Below are positions 27,624 through 28,628 of a DNA stretch of 28,628 nt, in pieces. The translations under genes were made by a program, and so were the position numbers. A model generated the notes under the pieces. The model saw nothing but the letters and a program-made list of their open reading frames with translations. It had not been told where the DNA came from and did no database searches. Numbering within the stretch: the first letter of the stretch is position 1; each line of letters opens with the position of its first letter. This stretch comes from a virus: positions 1 to 28,628 of IMG/VR virus record IMGVR_UViG_3300030419_001488, one strand, 5' to 3'.

Positions 27624-28625
27624 ATGGCATCAACATATTCAAGTTCATTAAATTTAGAACTACAGGCAACTGGTGAAAACTCGGGATCTTGGGGTACTAA
27701 AACAAATAACAATTTACAAAAATTAGAATCAGCAATTAAAGGTTATGTATCTATTGCTGTAGCAAGCACAACAGATTCACTTGCTACATCAGATGGATCT
27801 ACTACTGACGAACAAAGTAACGCCATAATTAAACTAACAGGCACACTATCTGGTAACACAACCATGCAGTGTGAAGCTGTAGAAACATGGTATATTGTTG
27901 ATGACGCAACTACACACGGTGGCAACACATTAGGATTTAAACCAGCAGGCGGAACTGCCGTTAATCTTGTACAAGGTGCAAAACACATTTTGTATTCTGA
28001 TGGTTCTACTATGTTTGACGTACTAGCTGATGCTGGTAACATAAAAGCAAACGGAACACTAGATGTAACAGGTAACACATCACTTGATGGTGGTACATTT
28101 GTGTTTAACGAATCATCTGCTGACCTTGATTTTAGAATTGAAGGTAATGGTGATGCAAACTTATTCTTTACTGATGCAGGTAATGATCGTGTTGGTATAA
28201 AAACAAACTCACCTTCTACTGAATTGGATGTTGTTGGTGGTGTTAAAGCAACTGGTAACATTGACTTTGATGGTGGCAGTTTTACATTTAACGATTCTAG
28301 TGCTTCTCTTGATTTTAGAATAGAAACAAATACTTTAACACATGCTTTCTTTTCTGATGGTTCTGCTGATAAAATAGCTTTTGGTACGTCTTCTCCAACA
28401 AGTGCACTTGTAACTATAAATCAAGCTAACACTTCTGGTGCTATAGCTTGTTTAACTTTAGATCAAGATGATACAGATCAAGAATTTATTAGATTTGATG
28501 GCACTAGTGGGTCAGATCAAACAAAAAGTATTACCACAGATACAAGTGTAGGATCGCTAACAGGTCATATTCGTGTCAACATAAACGGCACAGACTACTG
28601 GATACCATTCTATGCCACTAACTAA
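27624..28625 (+). CDS. Tail fibre-like protein, 333 aa
   Basis: ATG 27624 follows AAGGAGACAAG; the stop is 3 bases from the window end. The N-terminal block STYSSSLNLELQATGENSGS WGTKTNNNLQKLESAIKGYV is a well-known start of phage fibre proteins (the 'TGxNxGxWGxxTNxNLxxLE' pattern). A collar domain follows (about residues 60-135, YIVDDATTHGGNTLGFKPAG). Repeated shaft units come next: FVFNESSADLDFRIEGNGDA and FTFNDSSASLDFRIETNTLT (each with LDFRIE). The C-terminus ends IRVNINGTDYWIPFYATN. Further fibre or tail genes probably lie to the right of the window. Confidence 0.85.
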   Translation: MASTYSSSLNLELQATGENSGSWGTKTNNNLQKLESAIKGYVSIAVASTTDSLATSDGSTTDEQSNAIIKLTGTLSGNTTMQCEAVETWYIVDDATTHGGNTLGFKPAGGTAVNLVQGAKHILYSDGSTMFDVLADAGNIKANGTLDVTGNTSLDGGTFVFNESSADLDFRIEGNGDANLFFTDAGNDRVGIKTNSPSTELDVVGGVKATGNIDFDGGSFTFNDSSASLDFRIETNTLTHAFFSDGSADKIAFGTSSPTSALVTINQANTSGAIACLTLDQDDTDQEFIRFDGTSGSDQTKSITTDTSVGSLTGHIRVNINGTDYWIPFYATN

Positions 28626-28628
28626 ACT

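Noticed and set aside
27743-28261. Minus-strand frame of 172 aa opposite the last fibre
   Set aside because: Long antisense frames are expected opposite Thr/Ser/Gly-rich fibre repeats; no supporting signals.
19745-28625. Diversity-generating retroelement in the fibre region
   Set aside because: No reverse transcriptase gene and no template/variable repeat pair with adenine-biased differences was seen.
1-28628. CRISPR array, tRNA genes, insertion sequences
   Set aside because: No regularly spaced repeats, no cloverleaf with conserved T-loop and no transposase were seen on either strand by reading.

Overview
The window is a 28.6 kb piece of a tailed double-stranded DNA phage genome, most likely a marine phage of an AT-rich bacterium. 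It is compact, with genes joined by overlaps of 1-35 nt. Almost every gene lies on the + strand in the classic late-gene order: terminase, portal, scaffold, capsid, adaptors, fibres. There are no tRNA or rRNA genes, no integrase, no DNA polymerase and no recognisable endolysin, so the replication and lysis modules must lie elsewhere. The host cannot be named from this sequence; the closest resemblance I recognise is to uncultured marine and pelagiphage-type genomes.

Layout. (1) 1-293: the start of a leftward gene that runs off the window edge, with a likely SH3/Sm-like fold. (2) 294-606: the only real intergenic control region. It has an AT-rich stretch, a 14-bp perfect palindrome, two DnaA-box-like sites one helical turn apart, a GC-rich structured island and a near-consensus sigma70 promoter that drives the rightward late genes. 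(3) 607-8610: large terminase, two unknown proteins, a protein carrying a module of large phage 'polyvalent' proteins, and a P22-like portal. (4) 8576-12471: small proteins, a one-helix membrane peptide, a glycine-rich protein, a candidate holin, a cluster of four very basic small proteins, and a GroES-like co-chaperonin. (5) 12484-16991: scaffold, a head-associated protein, a decoration-type protein, a Mu gpT-like major capsid protein, a jelly-roll protein and another small virion protein. (6) 17000-19303: two connector/adaptor-type proteins. Between them lie a 36-residue cysteine-rich metallothionein-like peptide and two small unknown proteins. (7) 19306-28625: a large fibre/adhesin region with at least six fibre-type proteins interleaved with small accessory or chaperone genes.

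The genes describe one virion assembly line. Terminase packages DNA through the portal. Scaffold, helped by the co-chaperonin plus host GroEL, builds a capsid of gpT-type protein that is then decorated. Adaptors close the neck and several fibres attach. No tape measure, tail tube or sheath gene is seen between the capsid and the fibres, so a short-tailed (podovirus-like) virion is the best guess, although the tail nozzle and ejection proteins are not in view.

The observations most worth following are: the metallothionein-like peptide at 17758-17868; the origin-like and GC-rich structures at 300-580; a shared C-terminal Gly-Gly-Ile motif on three virion-region proteins; the Lys-rich gene cluster joined by three identical 8-nt overlaps; and twin hairpins with the same stem sequence on either side of the jelly-roll protein gene. 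Family names are from recognition of sequence patterns; no database search was run.
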